A DNA stretch of 64,000 nucleotides from CAZSXU01 sp964610505 (GCA_964610505.1 CAZSXU010000002.1:1-64000); one strand, 5' to 3'; shown: positions 1 through 7,420, numbered from the stretch's first letter. Translations and numbers: made by a program. Notes: generated by a model from the sequence alone, not told the origin.

Positions 1-42
1 CGCGCGGGGGTATGCTTGCGTGACATGGTATTCCGGAGGGTA

Positions 43-187
43 TTCCGGGGACAGGATACGAATAAGACACTTTCGTGATAATCACGAAAAGCCGTTCCCG
101 CTGTGGGAGTTCCGCCAGGCGGTGTGTGAGCCGGTGCACCGCGAGGGGCTCTGGGAGAGGCTCGAAATCGGTAACCTGTCCCCGGAA
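43..187. mobile_element. 145-bp inverted-repeat element (MITE-like remnant)
   Basis: The 13-bp sequence TTCCGGGGACAGG at 43-55 is repeated exactly in inverted orientation at 175-187. The interior holds a 17-bp palindrome, TTCGTGATAATCACGAA (72-88), resembling the two operators of the downstream HEPN/MNT operon. No transposase is present. The termini resemble GGGGACAG ends I associate from memory with small REP/RAYT-type elements, but this is not verified. Confidence 0.5.
72..88. promoter_or_regulatory. 17-bp palindrome resembling the HEPN/MNT operators
   Basis: TTCGTGATAATCACGAA is a perfect odd palindrome. It matches the perfect operator at 1208-1224 at 14 of 17 positions, and both have TTCG/CGAA ends. 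This suggests a remnant of a related autoregulated operon carried inside the inserted element. Confidence 0.4.
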
Positions 188-739
188 TTCCGGGTCGTTC
201 GCGCTTATCCCAAGAGTAACGTAGTCGCAGTCGACGGGGCCGCTGCGATGTTGCAGGTCGCGCGAGCCAGACTCGGAGACCAATCAACGCGTGTGAGCTT
301 TCTCGTTGGCACCTTCGCGGAAGTCGCTCGACAGGTGTCCGGTATAGCACCCGTGGATGCTGTGCTGAGCGCCTATGCTTTGCACCACCTGAGTGCATCC
401 GAGAAACTCGATACCCTACGGCAGTGCCTGGAGGTGCTCAAGCCGCGCGGTTGGTTTCTCAATGGCGATCTGGTTGTGGCAGAGAGCTTAGAAGTCGAAC
501 AGCGCATTCAACAGATCCGACTCAATGGCGTCGTGCGTCGTGCACGACAAGGAGACAACCGTTTCGTGAATGTTGAAACAACACGCCGTTTTCTGGATGA
601 GCTGGAGGCATCCGAGGGAGACCAACCCCTGACTCTCAAGGAAGACCTGCGCCTGCTTCATCAAGCAGGCTACGATACTGTTTCCGTTTTCTGGAAGGAA
701 TATCGAGAGGTCGTTTACGGCGGGCGGAAACCGGGATAA

Positions 740-957
740 CACTTGCCAACCCCGCGGTCCTGAATGTTCAGGCAGATGTAGGGGCGAATCTAGGAGACGT
801 AGTCAGCTTTGTCAGCCTGTGAGACTGCCGCAATTCGTAGTTCGATATTCATGGTTCGTTCTCGGAGAAGTGCATGGGATTCTGGATGATCAGGCATCGC
901 CGTTCTCTGCCAGACAGCTAGGCAGAAGGATGTAAGGGCCTAAACGGAGGGTAATTC
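740..957. other. Intergenic, no gene recognised
   Basis: No coding frame or RNA signature is convincing between the methyltransferase remnant and the palindromic element that starts at 958. Short frames on the minus strand here are shadows. Confidence 0.5.
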
Positions 958-1091
958 GGGTCTGTGGGGCTGTTGAAAAACCCTCTTTGGCCGACACGGG
1001 GTCTCTCAAAATGGTCCGTCGGGGGCACCACGGACCGTTTTGAGAGACCCTGAGATCGCGAAGATGACTTTTTCAACAGCCCCACAGACCC
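958..1091. mobile_element. 134-bp palindromic MITE-like element
   Basis: A perfect 23-bp inverted repeat (958-980 with 1069-1091) encloses a second, nearly perfect 19-bp inverted repeat (1001-1019 with 1031-1049, one mismatch). The outer arms include the tip GGGGCTGTTGAAAAA. The same 15-base tip occurs alone at 15743-15757. There is no internal coding capacity. The nested palindrome with a repeated tip is typical of a non-autonomous insertion element. Confidence 0.6.
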
Positions 1092-1151
1092 CTATTAGCA
1101 AAACACCCGGAGCCACAACACGGCTACGCAGAACGTCCTCCAAAACGGCTC

Positions 1152-1179
1152 TTGACATCAGAGCGGATTTCGATACAAT
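1152..1179 (+). promoter_or_regulatory. Promoter of the HEPN/MNT operon
   Basis: TTGACA (1152-1157), a 16-base spacer and TACAAT (1174-1179) are close to the sigma-70 consensus. The -10 box lies inside the first palindromic operator (1169-1185), so a bound repressor would block it. Confidence 0.7.
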
Positions 1180-1185
1180 AACGAA
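1169..1185. promoter_or_regulatory. Operator O1 over the -10 box
   Basis: TTCGATACAATAACGAA is an imperfect palindrome with the same outer arms as the downstream perfect site (14 of 17 positions identical). It overlaps the -10 box, as expected for an autorepressed toxin-antitoxin operon. Confidence 0.5.
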
Positions 1186-1207
1186 ATAGGGTGGAAATCG
1201 GGCTAAT

Positions 1208-1224
1208 TTCGTTATCATAACGAA
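1208..1224. promoter_or_regulatory. Operator O2, perfect 17-bp palindrome
   Basis: TTCGTTATCATAACGAA is a perfect odd palindrome 17 bases before the ATG of the HEPN gene. Its centre is 39 bp from that of O1, so two dimers could bind cooperatively. Confidence 0.55.
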
Positions 1225-1240
1225 CCGATGGGAGGGGTGG

Positions 1241-1612
1241 ATGGGTGATTTCGAGAAGCATCTGAGCATCGCCAGGGAGAAGTTGAGCGCCCTGGTCGAG
1301 TCTTACGAGAAAGGGCGGCACACCGTCGTCGGTGATCTGGCCATCAAGATCCTCGAGCAGCTCATCGAAGCCGACGCGGCGAGGGCGAACCGTCACTTCG
1401 GCTCGCACCAGGACAGACAGCTCTATTCGAAGTCGAACTTCCCGTCCGAGGTCCTTGAGGCCACCAGACGGATCTGGTTTGCGTACGGAGACCTGGGCTA
1501 CGATGGAATCAATGGTGGCCGAGCGCGGGAGATTGTAGAGAACCTGAACCGGATACTCGAGTTCTTCGGGGGACGATTCGGTGAAAAGATTGAACCAGAA
1601 GCGGAACCTTAG
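1241..1612 (+). CDS. HEPN-domain protein (putative HepT-like toxin)
   Basis: The 123-residue protein looks all-helical and is followed by a nucleotidyltransferase gene overlapping it by 32 bases. This is the arrangement of HEPN/MNT toxin-antitoxin pairs, in which a HEPN RNase is neutralised by AMPylation or binding of its MNT partner. The segment GDLAIKILEQLIEADAARA (31-49) and the following RHFGSH (51-56) fit a small HEPN protein; RHFGSH satisfies the R-x4-6-H pattern of catalytic HEPN proteins. The ATG follows a GGAGGG ribosome site (1231-1236). Expression is probably controlled by the twin operators at 1169-1185 and 1208-1224. Neither protein has an obvious DNA-binding domain, so the repressor is unclear. 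The family call is by pattern and context, and toxicity is inferred. Confidence 0.65.
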   Translation: MGDFEKHLSIAREKLSALVESYEKGRHTVVGDLAIKILEQLIEADAARANRHFGSHQDRQLYSKSNFPSEVLEATRRIWFAYGDLGYDGINGGRAREIVENLNRILEFFGGRFGEKIEPEAEP

Positions 1613-2168
1613 GAAAGTCGTCAGAGCGCTGGCCACGGTGGGCGGTGTTAGAGCGGTCTTCCTCTATGGGAGCTTCGCCAGGGGAGATTTCGGTCCGCGA
1701 TCGGATCTGGATCTCTTCATCGTCACGAGCAAGCCTGGAGTGCGCGAGGAAGTCATGGCAATTCTCGCAGGACTCGATCTGGATAGATCCATCCAGCCAA
1801 CCATCCGCTCAGAGACCGAGCTCAGGCAGACCGACTCGGGTCTTCTCCAGAATGTCTTCAGGGAAGGCATGGTTCTCTACCTCCGTGAGCCGATGGAGAT
1901 CCCCGTCGATTCGCTGCTGAGCCTCAAGCCGTACTCGATTTTCACCTTCGAGCTGGCTCGCCTGGACCAGAAAACCAAAGCGAAGTTCAATCGGGAGCTC
2001 TACGAGAGAACGAAGGGCAAGTACGAGTATAACGGTCTCCTCGGGGAACTCGGAGGCGAGAAGCTCTCCAGAGGAAGTGTGATAATGCCCTTCGACGGCA
2101 GAGAAAGGCTTCTACGGCTTCTCAAGAAGTACGATGTTGAATTCGACGAGGTCAGGGTCTGGCGGTGA
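1581..2168 (+). CDS. MNT-type nucleotidyltransferase (putative antitoxin)
   Basis: The protein (195 aa, GTG start inside the preceding HEPN gene) has the minimal nucleotidyltransferase signature: GSFARG (30-35) followed by SDLDLF (41-46), the G-S-x10-D-x-D metal-binding motif of polymerase-beta-like NTases. The domain covers roughly the first 100 residues. The C-terminal half, from about residue 110, is a helical extension longer than in minimal MNT proteins. In HEPN/MNT modules this protein neutralises the HEPN RNase, in some cases by adding AMP to it. Translation is likely coupled to the toxin gene through the 32-base overlap. NTase family is secure; the antitoxin role is inferred from pairing. 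Confidence 0.75.
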   Translation: MKRLNQKRNLRKVVRALATVGGVRAVFLYGSFARGDFGPRSDLDLFIVTSKPGVREEVMAILAGLDLDRSIQPTIRSETELRQTDSGLLQNVFREGMVLYLREPMEIPVDSLLSLKPYSIFTFELARLDQKTKAKFNRELYERTKGKYEYNGLLGELGGEKLSRGSVIMPFDGRERLLRLLKKYDVEFDEVRVWR

Positions 2169-2290
2169 AAGGCTCCGGTCGCCATGTCGCCTTGTCATTT
2201 CGCCTCATGCGCCGCCGGACTTTGAAATTGCCAGCGAATCCCCCGCCTGGTAGCATTTCCCCGAGGTTTCCCCTGCCGAGAGGAGCGAGC

Positions 2291-2731
2291 GTGTTCAAGA
2301 GAGTTGCAGTCACAGGTGTGTTGTCGGGTGTCAACATGGGGCTCTGGCTGTTCCTCGTGGGAGCGCTGGCCGCGAGAATCGTGTACGGTCCGCAGTTCGC
2401 CCCGGAGGACAAGTTCGAGCCGGATCAGATCAGCGCCTGGTACTTCTTCTGGACCAAGATCGTCATGGGGGTGTTCTTCGGTCTGCTCTTCACCGGTCTC
2501 TATGAGACCTTCCCGCTCTCGCGGCGTGTCTCGGGAGTGTGGGGAGGTCTGAAGTACGCTCTCTTCTTGTGGTTGATCGTTGCTCTCTGGGGGCTGTCTC
2601 ACAAGGTCACGTATGAGACGCTGCAAGTCAGGAAGCAGGTCTTCTGGTTGGTCTATTCTCTGGGAGGTTACGTCGGATATGGACTGGCCTTCGGGTTTCT
2701 CTGCCGGAGGCGAGCCAGGGGAGGAGAATGA
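2291..2731 (+). CDS. Small integral membrane protein of unknown function
   Basis: I do not recognise the family. The 146-residue protein has four likely membrane helices, around residues 5-30, 52-72, 85-105 and 118-140, with short charged loops and an Arg-rich C-terminus (CRRRARGGE). The start is taken as GTG 2291 because GAGAGGAG (2278-2285) sits 5 bases upstream; the frame is open further upstream to 2165, but those codons look non-coding. It lies between the HEPN/MNT pair and tadA and shares no operon logic with either. No catalytic motif is visible. Confidence 0.65.
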   Translation: MFKRVAVTGVLSGVNMGLWLFLVGALAARIVYGPQFAPEDKFEPDQISAWYFFWTKIVMGVFFGLLFTGLYETFPLSRRVSGVWGGLKYALFLWLIVALWGLSHKVTYETLQVRKQVFWLVYSLGGYVGYGLAFGFLCRRRARGGE

Positions 2732-2869
2732 CCCCGGACCCATCGCCGCCGTTCCCCACCCTTGCCGCCAGCCCTTGGGGTCCGGGGAGGGCGAGTCACG
2801 AGGGCGAGTGACAAGGGCCGGGGAGCGGCGTCCGGCTCTTCAGCAGCGCCGCACGCCGCCGGTTTTGTA

Positions 2870-2899
2870 TTGACTCGGCCCGCTCTCCTTTGCTATTTT
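2870..2899 (+). promoter_or_regulatory. Promoter upstream of tadA
   Basis: TTGACT (2870-2875), an 18-base spacer and TATTTT (2894-2899) form a good sigma-70-like promoter about 60 bases ahead of tadA. The preceding stretch (2732-2869) contains GGGCGAGT-type short repeats and no gene. Confidence 0.55.
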
Positions 2900-2958
2900 G
2901 CGTGTGGTACGGCGATTACCGATTCGGCTGCCGGGGCCGATGTTGAACAGGAGGGCGG

Positions 2959-3465
2959 GTGGCCGAAGTGTGGGACGAGGATGAACGGTGGATGGATGTT
3001 GCCCTCCGGGAAGCCGAGAAGGCGCTCGAGGAGGGCGAATCTCCCGTCGGCGCGCTGGTCGTGACCGAGGAACAGGTTGTCGGTCGGGGCTATAACCGCG
3101 TTGAAACTCTGAATGATCCCACCGCCCACGCCGAGATTCTGGCGATCGGCGCCGCGGCGGAACAACTGGGCTCCTGGCGGCTTCCGGGATGCACCCTGGT
3201 CGTCACGTTGGAGCCCTGCACCATGTGTGCGGGAGCCATCGTCCTCGCCCGGCTGGATCGTGTCGTGTTCGGGGCCTACGATCCGAAAGCGGGCGCGTGC
3301 GGCTCGGTTCTGGACGTCTTCGGCGCCTCGGCGCTCAATCACCACCCGAGTGTTCGGGGTGGAGTGCTCGGGGATGAGTGCGGGGCGATGCTGAAGGAGT
3401 TCTTCTCGGGACTGCGGGGAAAGGCAGACAATAGAGAACAGACAATCGACCGCAATGGAGCGTAG
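2959..3465 (+). CDS. tadA: tRNA-specific adenosine deaminase
   Basis: TadA converts A34 to inosine in the anticodon of tRNA-Arg(ACG). The zinc site is visible as HAE (58-60) and PCTMCAGA, both in the usual TadA context; the Glu of HAE is the proton shuttle. The length of 168 residues is near the family norm, but the last 13 residues (ADNREQTIDRNGA) look foreign. They are encoded by an intergenic repeat (about 3430-3463) whose core, ACAGACAATCGACCGCAA, recurs upstream of the second tRNA-Ser. Insertion of that repeat seems to have replaced the original stop codon. Start is GTG 2959, after GGAGGGCGG. Function is sure. Confidence 0.95.
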   Translation: MAEVWDEDERWMDVALREAEKALEEGESPVGALVVTEEQVVGRGYNRVETLNDPTAHAEILAIGAAAEQLGSWRLPGCTLVVTLEPCTMCAGAIVLARLDRVVFGAYDPKAGACGSVLDVFGASALNHHPSVRGGVLGDECGAMLKEFFSGLRGKADNREQTIDRNGA

Positions 3466-3582
3466 CCGGGTTGGGTTCTACGAGAGGTGATAAGGAGACA
3501 GGCGACCGAGGTGAAAGGGAGGGTCCGATTGGCGTCTTGAGACTTGGGTTTTCACCTTTCTCCTCTCTCCTTTTACCTCTCT

Positions 3583-3618
3583 GCTCCGTCAGGGCTCGTG
3601 TGCGAGCCCTGACGGAGC
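3583..3618 (+). promoter_or_regulatory. Perfect 16-bp hairpin abutting tRNA-Ser(CGA)
   Basis: GCTCCGTCAGGGCTCG (3583-3598), loop TGTG and the exact complement (3603-3618) end on the base before the tRNA 5' end at 3619. No T-run follows, so it is not a typical intrinsic terminator. It may be a 5' leader structure for tRNA processing, or a terminator for tadA. Confidence 0.6.
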
Positions 3619-3708
<90 letters not shown>

Positions 3709-3828
3709 GCTCAATTCATGCGATCGGGCGAAAGGGCGAGTGGGCGACACGACGAGGACGGAACCGGGAAAGGGCGAAGAGGAACAAGCAGACAATCGAC
3801 CGCAACCGCCCGATTGTTCGATGGCTCG

Positions 3829-3864
3829 GCTCCGGAATGGCTCTCTGTCGAGCCATTCCGGAGC
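3829..3864 (+). promoter_or_regulatory. Perfect 15-bp hairpin abutting tRNA-Ser(GGA)
   Basis: GCTCCGGAATGGCTC (3829-3843), loop TCTGTC and the exact complement (3850-3864) end directly before the second tRNA-Ser. The middle of the stem differs from that of the first tRNA-Ser hairpin while base pairing is kept, which suggests the structure rather than the sequence is maintained. Confidence 0.6.
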
Positions 3865-3954
3865 GGAGAGATGCGAGAGCGGTTTAATCGGCGCGACTGG
3901 AAATCGCGTGGGCGGGTAACCGTCCCGAGGGTTCGAATCCCTCTCTCTCCGCCA
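3865..3954 (+). tRNA. tRNA-Ser(GGA)
   Basis: This 90-nt class II tRNA has the same acceptor stem as the first tRNA-Ser, an anticodon loop CTGGAAA (anticodon GGA), a long variable arm and encoded CCA at 3952-3954. It decodes UCC and UCU. It is a paralogue of the tRNA 160 bases upstream. Confidence 0.95.
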
Positions 3955-4200
3955 CGCGATACTTCCGAACGGGCAAATGGGCTCAGGCCTTGATCCTATG
4001 AGACTGGATCGTCCCTAGAGAAGAGAGCAGGAGACTCGCAAGGCCCGGGTGGATGGACGAGAAGCCGGGCGATGGCCGGGAGATCTAAAAGGTTTTCCGC
4101 CCATTCGCCGATTCGCCCTTTCGCCCATTCGAGTATTGAGTTAGAGTTCTCGATGGAGTGAGTGATCGAGCATCACGCCGTCGAGAACCGGCAACCGGGT
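3955..4200. other. Intergenic with short GGGCGAA-type repeats
   Basis: No gene is seen. Degenerate 8-10-base repeats of the CGCCCATT/CGCCCTTT type lie at 4098-4131, and their reverse-complement version (GGGCGAAAGGGCGAGTGGGCGA) lies at 3725-3746 between the two tRNA-Ser genes. Confidence 0.5.
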
Positions 4201-4276
4201 GGGGGTGTAGCTCAGTTGGGAGAGCGCTGCCTTCGCAAGGCAGAGGTCAGCGGTTCGATCCCGCTCATCTCCACCA
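4201..4276 (+). tRNA. tRNA-Ala(CGC)
   Basis: A 76-nt tRNA with acceptor GGGGGTG/CATCTCC, D-arm TAGCTCAGTTGGGAGAGC, anticodon stem CTGCC/GGCAG around TTCGCAA (anticodon CGC), T-arm GGTTCGATCCC and encoded CCA. It decodes GCG. It sits about 10 bases ahead of the SRP RNA gene. Confidence 0.95.
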
Positions 4277-4286
4277 ACCGATTTGG

Positions 4287-4525
4287 AGGCCGTGCTAGAC
4301 GGGGAGGTAGCGGTGCCCTGAACTCGCAATCCGCTATAGCGGGGTCGAATTCCCTCCGTGAGGTCCCGCTTCTTTGAGCCAACCCCCGGGCACGTGGTGT
4401 TGAAGGCCGGACCCCGCGCAACGAAGACTCGTGAATTCCGTCAGGACCGGGAGGGAGCAGCGGTAAGCGAATCCCTTCGTGTGCCGCGAGTGCTTCTGGC
4501 CGGAGCCGGCGACCTGGGTGGCGCT
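4287..4525 (+). ncRNA. ffs: Signal recognition particle RNA, long bacterial form
   Basis: The 5' part carries GTGCTAGACGGGGAGGTAGC (4292-4311), characteristic of long bacterial SRP RNAs. The conserved domain IV hairpin with the Ffh-binding asymmetric loop is at 4440-4463 (GTCAGGACCGGGAGGGAGCA...), with a GGGA GNRA tetraloop. Together with Ffh it targets nascent membrane proteins to the receptor FtsY, encoded here at 43583. Both ends are approximate, since terminal pairing cannot be fixed by eye. Linkage to dnaX-ybaB-recR is common in bacteria. Confidence 0.85.
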
Positions 4526-4559
4526 TGGAGATCGAGATCGATGGAGGGTGCACGGCCGC

Positions 4560-4592
4560 TCCGTCCCGGCGCCCTTTGGGCGCCGGGACGGA
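4560..4592 (+). terminator. Strong hairpin after the SRP RNA
   Basis: A perfect 15-bp GC-rich stem (TCCGTCCCGGCGCCC and its complement) encloses a TTT loop. No T-run follows, so termination would not be classical. It could be a processing or 3'-protection hairpin for the SRP RNA, or act in the dnaX leader. Confidence 0.5.
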
Positions 4593-4710
4593 ACAGAGCA
4601 GCCGAGAGTTGAAAATCGAACCCGGGGAGGTCGGACGGCGGGAACAACCGTACTCGGCTGCGTTCCACACTCTGCCCTTGCGCGTATTGTGCAACACCAC
4701 GGAGGCATGC

Positions 4711-6414
4711 ATGTCCTACGTCGTGATGGCCCGGAAATACCGGCCTCAGACGCTCGATGAGTTGGTCGGACAGGCACACGTGGCGCGCACCCTGACCAAC
4801 GCCATCACCTCCGGTCGAATCGCTCACGCCTACCTCTTCACCGGGCCGCGGGGCGTCGGAAAGACGACGACCGCCCGCATCCTGGCCAAGGCGGTCGACT
4901 GCGTGGAAGGCCCCACGCCCAGGCCCTGCGGGAAGTGCGACCCCTGTGTCGAGATTGCCGGGGGGCGCTCGATGGACGTCATCGAGATCGACGGGGCGTC
5001 CAACCGCGGGATCGACGAGATTCGGGATCTTCGAGAGCGCGTACGGTATGCTCCGCCGGGTGGACGGCGGAAGGTCTACATCATCGACGAAGTCCACATG
5101 CTCACGACGGAGGCTTTCAACGCGCTCCTGAAGACCCTGGAAGAGCCGCCTCCGCACGTTCTCTTTATCTTCGCAACGACGGCTCCCCAGAAGATTCCCC
5201 TGACCATCTCTTCGCGATGCCAGCGTTTCGACTTCCACCGAATCCCCGTCGCGACCATCGTGGAACGTCTCGGGAAGATCGCGAACAGTGAATCGCTCAA
5301 GATCGATCGGGGAGTTCTCGAGCTCGTGGCGCGCAAGGCGGACGGCAGCATGCGGGACGCCGAGAGTCTCCTGGACCAGGTGGTGGCTTTCGGGGGAGAG
5401 GGCGTGGAGGAGTCGGAGGTTCTGAGGCTCCTTGGAATCGTCGAGCAGGACCGCTTGTTTTCGCTGGGGGAGCATCTCTTCAGGAGGGATCTTGCGAGCC
5501 TGCTCACCGATCTGGACGAGCTCACCCGAATGGGGTGGGATGTCACGGCCGTCGTTGGCGGTCTCACGGGACATCTGCGGAATCTGCTGGTCGCCCGAAT
5601 CGACAAGACGGCGGGCAGCCTGGGCGATCTGACCGGCGAGGAGGTCGAAAGGTATCGAGCGTCCGTTGCGGACGTTTCGGAGGAGGATCTGATCCGGTGT
5701 CTGGGCGTGCTGACCGAGCTCGAGCCCCAGATGAAGCGGTCCAATCAGCCGCGGGCCCTGGCGGAGGTAGCGCTCCTCGGTTTCTCGGCCCGCCCCGAGG
5801 CGCGTTCGCTCGGCGATCTCGTGGAACGCCTGGAGGCCCTCGAGCGGCGGTTGGAGGCGGAACCCTCGAAGGGGAGAGAGAAACCGTCGGGGACGGATGA
5901 CGGGATCGGGGGAGAGAGCCCCTCGAGTGCGGAGCCGGAAGAGAACACGGCGGCTTCCGATGAGAGGCGCGCGCCTCAGGAGGATCTGGGATTCGGGTCC
6001 GTCGAGGATATCTGGGAGCGCGTGGTAAGCGAGGTCAAGACAAAGAAAATGTCCCTCGGGAATTTCCTGGCGGCGGGAAGGCCCGACGGGCTCGATCGCG
6101 GACTCCTGCACCTGTTGTTCGAACAGGGGAAGGAGTATCACGCCGAACAGGTCATGTACCCGGAGAACCGAAAGCTCGTATGCGAGACGTTGTCGGGTCT
6201 CGTCGGTCGGCCGCTGGGCATTGTCTGCCGTCCGGAGACGGGGGGCGAAGCGGGGGAGAAGAGCGGGGCCGGTGAGGACACCGGCGATTCCACCGGGAGC
6301 GCCCGAGAGTTGGCGAATTCTCCGGCGGCTCAGAAGCTGATGTCGGTCTTCGACGCCGAGGTCGTTCGGGTGATTGAACCTCGAAAGGCATCGAGAAGAA
6401 GCCCGCTCGGGTGA
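4711..6414 (+). CDS. dnaX: DNA polymerase III subunits gamma/tau
   Basis: DnaX is the ATPase of the clamp loader that opens and loads the beta sliding clamp. The 567-residue protein has Walker A GPRGVGKT (45-52), a zinc finger of Cys64, 73, 76 and 79, Walker B IIDEVHM (124-130) and the SRC sensor (168-170), followed by the collar region and an acidic, Glu/Ser-rich linker. The ATG at 4711 is preceded by CGGAGG (4700-4705). The frame is open upstream to 4525 through the SRP hairpin, which is not protein-like. I saw no A-rich slippery heptamer for programmed frameshifting. Downstream ybaB and recR complete the usual cluster. Confidence 0.95.
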   Translation: MSYVVMARKYRPQTLDELVGQAHVARTLTNAITSGRIAHAYLFTGPRGVGKTTTARILAKAVDCVEGPTPRPCGKCDPCVEIAGGRSMDVIEIDGASNRGIDEIRDLRERVRYAPPGGRRKVYIIDEVHMLTTEAFNALLKTLEEPPPHVLFIFATTAPQKIPLTISSRCQRFDFHRIPVATIVERLGKIANSESLKIDRGVLELVARKADGSMRDAESLLDQVVAFGGEGVEESEVLRLLGIVEQDRLFSLGEHLFRRDLASLLTDLDELTRMGWDVTAVVGGLTGHLRNLLVARIDKTAGSLGDLTGEEVERYRASVADVSEEDLIRCLGVLTELEPQMKRSNQPRALAEVALLGFSARPEARSLGDLVERLEALERRLEAEPSKGREKPSGTDDGIGGESPSSAEPEENTAASDERRAPQEDLGFGSVEDIWERVVSEVKTKKMSLGNFLAAGRPDGLDRGLLHLLFEQGKEYHAEQVMYPENRKLVCETLSGLVGRPLGIVCRPETGGEAGEKSGAGEDTGDSTGSARELANSPAAQKLMSVFDAEVVRVIEPRKASRRSPLG

Positions 6415-6450
6415 TTCACACGGTTCGTTGCGAAGTGGGAGGCGAGAGCG

Positions 6451-6759
6451 TTGGCGAAGGGATTCGGGCTCGGCGACATGTTCAAGATTCAGGAGAAGGT
6501 TCAACAACTCCAGAAGGAACTGGCGGACAAACGGGTGGAGGCGAGTGCCGGGGGAGGCATGGTCAGGATCGTGGCCAATGGCAGTCAGGAGATTCTGGAG
6601 ATTCACATCGATCCGGAAGTCGTGGATCCCGAGGAAGTTGAGATGCTGGAGGATCTCATCCTCGCCGCCGCGAATGAAGCGCGGCAGCGGGCGAAAGAAC
6701 TGATGATGGAAGAGGTCTCCAAGATCACCGGAGGACTTCAGATTCCGGGTCTGTTCTAG
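6451..6759 (+). CDS. ybaB: YbaB/EbfC nucleoid-associated protein
   Basis: This 102-residue protein matches the YbaB/EbfC family: an N-terminal helix rich in Gln and Lys (KIQEKVQQLQKEL), the Gly-rich turn ASAGGGMVRIVANG (46-59) and the C-terminal helices. Members form tweezer-like dimers that bind DNA. The start is TTG 6451, with GGGAGGCGAG (6437-6446) upstream. It lies between dnaX and recR, the usual position, and is probably cotranscribed with both. Confidence 0.95.
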   Translation: MAKGFGLGDMFKIQEKVQQLQKELADKRVEASAGGGMVRIVANGSQEILEIHIDPEVVDPEEVEMLEDLILAAANEARQRAKELMMEEVSKITGGLQIPGLF

Positions 6760-6808
6760 CCCTACGCACTCGGGATCTCCTCGGTGGACTCGGCCGACAT
6801 GGGGAGCG

Positions 6809-7420
6809 GTGGTGGCCAAGGGAATCAGTCGTGTGGCGACGGTGGCCCATCTGGTGGACCGTCTCGCCAAGCTGCCGGGCATAGGCCGCAAGAGCGCACA
6901 GAGAGTGGCCCTCCACCTGTTGAGAAAGCCGGAGGAGGCCCGGGGTCTGGCCGACGCCATCCGCGCGCTCGAGGAGAAGGTGGGTTACTGCCGGATCTGC
7001 GGCGACATCGCCGAGGCCGACCGCTGCCCGATTTGCCTGGACGCCTCGCGAGAAACCGGTTCCATCTGTGTCGTTGAGGGAATCGCTGACGTTCTTGCGT
7101 TGGAAAACACGGGAGTGCACAGAGGACGGTACCACGTTCTCCACGGCCTTCTCTCTCCTCTCGACGGAGTCGGGCCGGGTGATCTTAGAATCCGGCAGCT
7201 TCTGGAGCGTTTGGAGCCGGAGTCGGTCGAGGAAGTGATTCTGGCCACGCCGCCTTCGATCGAGGGGGACGCGACGGCCCGTTACGTTGGAGAACAAGTC
7301 CGGGATCGCAACGTGCGGGTGACCCGAATTGCCCTCGGCCTTCCTGTAGGCTGTGACGTCGAGGCCGCGGACCAGGCGACTCTCTCGAGAGCGCTGGAGG
7401 GGCGCACCACTGTGACTTAG
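6809..7420 (+). CDS. recR: Recombination mediator RecR
   Basis: RecR works with RecO (and RecF) to load RecA on SSB-coated gaps. The 203-residue protein shows the helix-hairpin-helix LAKLPGIGRKSAQRVALHLL (19-38), a four-Cys zinc finger (Cys61, 64, 73, 76) and a Toprim domain beginning CVVEG (87-91) and continuing through YHVLHGLLSPLDGVGP (108-123). It starts at GTG 6809 or the next codon, GTG 6812. The TAG stop is directly followed by a member of the 47-nt hairpin family (7421-7467), which may itself supply the stop codon. Confidence 0.95.
   Translation: MVAKGISRVATVAHLVDRLAKLPGIGRKSAQRVALHLLRKPEEARGLADAIRALEEKVGYCRICGDIAEADRCPICLDASRETGSICVVEGIADVLALENTGVHRGRYHVLHGLLSPLDGVGPGDLRIRQLLERLEPESVEEVILATPPSIEGDATARYVGEQVRDRNVRVTRIALGLPVGCDVEAADQATLSRALEGRTTVT

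Larger units (their letters stand above)
20..739 (+). pseudogene. Class I SAM methyltransferase, N-terminus replaced by an inserted element
   Basis: The open frame of 239 codons carries class I methyltransferase signatures only in its last three quarters: post-I strand VVAVDG (residues 68-73), motif II VDAVLSAYALHHL (112-124) and a LKPRGWFLNGD strand (140-150). The SAM-binding GxGxG motif I, which should lie about 15 residues before VVAVDG, is absent. Homology-like sequence begins at about residue 57, exactly where the right arm (175-187) of a 13-bp inverted repeat ends. An inserted element therefore seems to have removed the first third of the domain. Without motif I the protein should not bind SAM. 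The window starts 20 bases upstream, so the lost 5' part may lie outside. Family assignment is fairly sure; the substrate is unknown. Confidence 0.6.

Noticed and set aside
4711..6414. Programmed frameshift for the DnaX gamma form
   Set aside because: I found no A-rich slippery heptamer followed by a stable hairpin in the tau-specific part.
4441..6960. Long minus-strand frame of 839 codons opposite dnaX
   Set aside because: It is a high-GC antisense shadow: composition is Arg/Pro/Leu-rich without domain motifs, while the + strand encodes clear DnaX and YbaB.
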